From positions 248,001 through 312,000 of the forward strand of contig KB906755.1 of NCBI GenBank assembly GCA_000381605.1: DNA of 64,000 nucleotides. Reading direction: 5' to 3'. The position numbers and the translations under genes are program-made. Of the stretch, positions 61,736 to 64,000 are shown in pieces. This stretch comes from Acidobacteriaceae bacterium KBS 89 (GTDB taxonomy: Bacteria; Acidobacteriota; Terriglobia; Terriglobales; Acidobacteriaceae). Numbering within the stretch: the stretch's first letter is position 1; the number at the start of each line of letters is the position of its first letter. The notes under the pieces were generated by a model. That model had not been told where the DNA came from. It saw only the letters and a list, made by a program, of their open reading frames with translations, and did no database searches.

Positions 61736-62653
61736 CTAAACCTGCGCCGCCAACCCCAGCGTTCCTGTGCCATGGGTAACGTCCATATCGCTCAACCGCA
61801 GTGCCAGTGCCTTTGCCGACCCGCCGCCGCGCTGGAACTCGCTAAGCTGAAGTTCCGCCACATCAAACCCTCGCTCAGTCAACCGTTTAGCCAGATCCGT
61901 CTCCACCGCGCCCATCAGAATGTCCCGCCCGGCATTGATAACATTGCAGCTAAACTGAGTCGCCTCCAACTCACTGACAGCAATACGCTTATCCACCCCA
62001 TACGCGGCTTCAATCTTCACCAGCGAAGCAGCATCGAATGCCCCCGGGAAATAAAGCAGATACCCCCCGCTAAGTGGCGCAAAACAAAGATCTAGATGGT
62101 AAAACCGCGGATCCACCAGATGCAGCGACGTCACCGGCGTATGCCAAGCATCCGCCACATGCCGATGGCTGATCTTGCACGTCCTCACCCCATGCGCAGC
62201 CCACAGATGCCCGCCATTCGCGTCAAACAGCGCATCCCCTTCGCCCTCGAACGAAGTCTCGCGAGGCGTCGCCCACAGCAGAAAGCCTGCGCCCTCCAAC
62301 CACCGCCGCACATGCCGCTCTTCAGCCTGACGCTGTGGATGGGTAAAGCTCGAAACAGCCGCGACTCCATGTTGCACCAGCGCCGCATGGGCCACAAACA
62401 CCATGTCCGGTGCGCCCTCGCGCGCATGTAGCAGCCGCACATCCGCAATTCGCTGCAACTCCTGATACAGGCCCTTCCATTGCATGAACGCGGTATCGCG
62501 CGATGGCCGATGCAGATTCCCTGCCATCCACGGGTTGATGACGTAGTCGACGTCATACCACTCCGGCGGGCACATTAGATAAGTGGGGCGATTGAAATGG
62601 GGTAATGAGGCAAGTGGTGCGGCAAGAGAAGATGCAAGCGGCGTGGTGATCAT
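61736..62653 (-). CDS. DDAH/arginine-deiminase-fold protein lacking the nucleophilic Cys
   Basis: 305 residues from the ATG at 62653; a TTG at 62698 is also open. It belongs to the guanidine-group-modifying superfamily: MCPPEWYDVDYVINPWMAG at the N-terminus, FEGEGDALFDANGGHLW for the acidic residues, and YHLDLCFAPLSGGYLLYFP with the catalytic His. The C-terminal nucleophile segment, normally GGG..KCLTL, reads GGGSAKALAL, so Cys is Ala. Known relatives hydrolyse dimethylarginine, arginine or transfer amidino groups. This one may be inactive or have another role. Confidence 0.75.
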   Translation of the reverse strand: MITTPLASSLAAPLASLPHFNRPTYLMCPPEWYDVDYVINPWMAGNLHRPSRDTAFMQWKGLYQELQRIADVRLLHAREGAPDMVFVAHAALVQHGVAAVSSFTHPQRQAEERHVRRWLEGAGFLLWATPRETSFEGEGDALFDANGGHLWAAHGVRTCKISHRHVADAWHTPVTSLHLVDPRFYHLDLCFAPLSGGYLLYFPGAFDAASLVKIEAAYGVDKRIAVSELEATQFSCNVINAGRDILMGAVETDLAKRLTERGFDVAELQLSEFQRGGGSAKALALRLSDMDVTHGTGTLGLAAQV

Positions 62654-62795
62654 AAAACGGGGTTCCCTACTTTCCAGCGTAGAGTCTGCCCGTCCCAACT
62701 GACGATCGTCAAGTGCTTGCCGGTAAATTATTTGTACAACTTTGGTGCATCGCGTTGCGGGGTGATTTGGCCCTGTAAATCAAACGCTTGCACCT

Positions 62796-62824
62796 GACAA
62801 AGGGCCCATTACTGGGCCCTTGTC
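62796..62824. terminator. Strong hairpin, possible terminator
   Basis: GGGCCCA-TTAC-TGGGCCC, extended by GACAA/TTGTC with one bulged A. It lies just downstream of the zinc-ribbon-like gene. A weak U-tract makes factor-independent termination uncertain. Confidence 0.55.
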
Positions 62825-62848
62825 GGGTTACATACGAGCCGAAATTAG

Positions 62849-63028
62849 TTAGAGCTTTTCGAAGAAATCACACGCCGAGCAGGAGATATACACTCCGCCA
62901 GGAGTTCCGCGCTCGCGGTCTTTGACGCGCTTGACGATTCGGGTGGGTTTCGAGCACTTCGGACAGTCGGTGCTCTTGTTGGTGTCCATGACCTTCTTAC
63001 GGTCGCCGGTTTTGGCAATCTTCGCCAT
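62849..63028 (-). CDS. Small zinc-ribbon-like protein (59 residues)
   Basis: 59 residues, ATG with AGGGAG about 10 nt upstream. It is highly charged, with two Cys pairs, CPKC (residues 22-25) and CSAC (50-53), spaced as in a zinc ribbon. GGVYISCSACDFFEKL ends it. It could bind zinc and nucleic acid, but no family name can be given. It is too short for automatic detection yet has a plausible start and composition. Confidence 0.65.
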   Translation of the reverse strand: MAKIAKTGDRKKVMDTNKSTDCPKCSKPTRIVKRVKDRERGTPGGVYISCSACDFFEKL

Positions 63029-63222
63029 AATTCATGTTCTCCCTGATACGAATATTGCGGCTCGCGCGCTGGATGTCTTGATCAGCCACTGCCCTTGCAG
63101 GCAAGCAGAATCGAACCATCCGGAACTTCTCGTAAAGATTGTCCGGGACTCGTCCACGGTGGGAATCGGATGGAGAAGAACTGCGATTGAGGCTCTTCTA
63201 CAAGTCTACACGACAGTCGCCG

Positions 63223-64000
63223 CTAGAAGAGCTTGGGAGCTGATCCAGATGACGATGTCGTGGGAGGAGGCGGAATCGGGGCAGCCGGGTCGGTGGGAAA
63301 CTGCACTTTGCCTGGACCTCCAGTAGGCGCGGCCTCTCCAGGCAGACGCAGCGTCGGTGGCGCCGGAGCTTTGTTCTCCTCCCCACCTTGCTGTTGATCG
63401 CCCATCGCAACTTCGCGTGTGGGGGGAGCCGGATTGAGGCCGCCCATCTCGTCTTTGTCATGGACTTCGATTGGCTTACCGAGCGCAGCGATTTGGACCA
63501 TCGTGACTCGATCTCCGACGAACCGGACGAAGCGAATGGTCTGCGGCACGTGCCCGTAAATCCACTCTTCATAGTGACCGCCACCCGGATCGCCACTCGT
63601 CTGCTCGCGCAACTTGTTCTCCGGAGCACCCAGTGCTGCGAGCACCATCCGGCGATTCATTCCCACCAGGACCTCGTGGGCCGCAATAGCATCCTTCAGC
63701 ATCGGCGGGAGCGTATCGGCATAGGCCTCATGGGAAGTCTTTACACTGAAGTCAACCAGCGGTTGGAGAAGAGCTTTGACCTCAGGGCCAGAGATCTCCG
63801 GAATTCCGCCTTCAAAGACGAGTGTTATGCGCGAACCGGTCGCTACCTCTCCGTTGTCTGGAGTTACCTGGTTGCCGTTGAGTTCGATGTGGCGCAGGAA
63901 GCGGTGTTTCGCATAGGGACCGCCGTTGAAGTCGAATACGATGCGATCTCCTTTGAACTCCATCGAGGTGATGACGACACGATCGCCGGGTGCTGCGGAT
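63223..64000 (-). CDS. Proline-rich protein with SmpA/BamE-like segment (5' partial)
   Basis: The minus-strand frame runs past the window edge without a stop (reading APGDRVVITSMEFKG), so the start is outside; an ATG at 63963 is probably internal. Residues ~95-165 of the visible part (VLVGMNRRMVLAALGAPENK ... EEWIYG ... VRFVGDRVTMVQI) resemble the SmpA/OmlA repeat. The C-terminal ~60 residues are Pro/Gly/Gln-rich and disordered. The function is unknown; an envelope role is possible. Confidence 0.6.
   Translation of the reverse strand, partial: SAAPGDRVVITSMEFKGDRIVFDFNGGPYAKHRFLRHIELNGNQVTPDNGEVATGSRITLVFEGGIPEISGPEVKALLQPLVDFSVKTSHEAYADTLPPMLKDAIAAHEVLVGMNRRMVLAALGAPENKLREQTSGDPGGGHYEEWIYGHVPQTIRFVRFVGDRVTMVQIAALGKPIEVHDKDEMGGLNPAPPTREVAMGDQQQGGEENKAPAPPTLRLPGEAAPTGGPGKVQFPTDPAAPIPPPPTTSSSGSAPKLF

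Noticed and set aside
61582-61779. 65-residue protein after pyrF
   Set aside because: His/Pro/Lys/Thr-rich composition from low-complexity DNA, no ribosome site, and it overlaps the 3' end of the opposing gene.

Overview
The window looks like a chromosomal segment of an acidobacterium, most likely class Terriglobia (Granulicella/Edaphobacter/Terriglobus-like). That assignment is inferred from the gene families: a PadR regulator coupled to a fused 'orphan' MacB/FtsX-type permease, secreted carboxypeptidase-regulatory-like proteins, very long ASH/choice-of-anchor-D repeat proteins, and a large UpxY-led exopolysaccharide (EPS) locus. No rRNA, CRISPR array, transposase or phage gene was seen. One tRNA, tRNA-Ser(GGA), is present.

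Layout. Bases 3-2756 hold the 3' part of a surface repeat protein (+ strand). A strong hairpin terminator separates it from a roughly 38-kb, almost entirely minus-strand EPS locus (2901-40715). The locus reads from right to left. It starts with a NusG/RfaH-like antiterminator (UpxY) and the export and assembly genes: Wza-like exporter, outer-membrane barrel, Wzz/GumC, tyrosine autokinase and initiating sugar-phosphate transferase. Next come a WbpB/WbpD/WbpE-like 3-acetamido-sugar module, glycosyltransferases, a YdjC-type deacetylase, a FemAB/GNAT-like acyltransferase, an AsnB-like enzyme, a Wzy-like polymerase, an FkbM methyltransferase and a Wzx flippase. A secreted beta-helix protein on the + strand (17242-19287) interrupts the run. 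The second minus-strand half has a GDP-mannose 6-dehydrogenase, an alpha/alpha-toroid protein, glycosyltransferases, a flavin monooxygenase-like protein, an ATP-grasp ligase, an RmlC-like epimerase, a CDP-glucose module (RfbF, a SAF-domain oxidoreductase, RfbG), an FAD amine-oxidase-like protein and a PIG-L deacetylase.

After a roughly 0.9-kb non-coding stretch come housekeeping and small genes (41.6-47.7 kb): YjbR-like, Gfo/Idh/MocA, BKACE-like, DedA, unknown membrane proteins and tRNA-Ser. Two co-transcribed secreted carboxypeptidase-regulatory-like proteins follow (47.7-51.2 kb). Then come a damaged RidA-like gene with an internal 81-bp duplication and a PadR gene with an apparent 5' frameshift coupled to a large permease. 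The thiamine genes thiD and thiS follow, and then a second ASH-repeat/FN3 protein paralogous to the one at the left edge. Three tandem 137-139-bp repeats lie between that gene and pyrF. The right end has a DDAH/amidinotransferase-fold protein that lacks its nucleophilic Cys, a 59-residue zinc-ribbon-like protein and a proline-rich SmpA/BamE-like protein that runs off the window.

The EPS genes together predict a Wzx/Wzy-dependent polymer. They suggest CDP-6-deoxy sugars, 3-acetamido sugars and mannuronic acid-type residues, possibly modified by amide-forming enzymes (ATP-grasp, AsnB-like, GNAT-like). The combination of modifying enzymes is the most unusual content here. All functions are read from sequence motifs without database searches.
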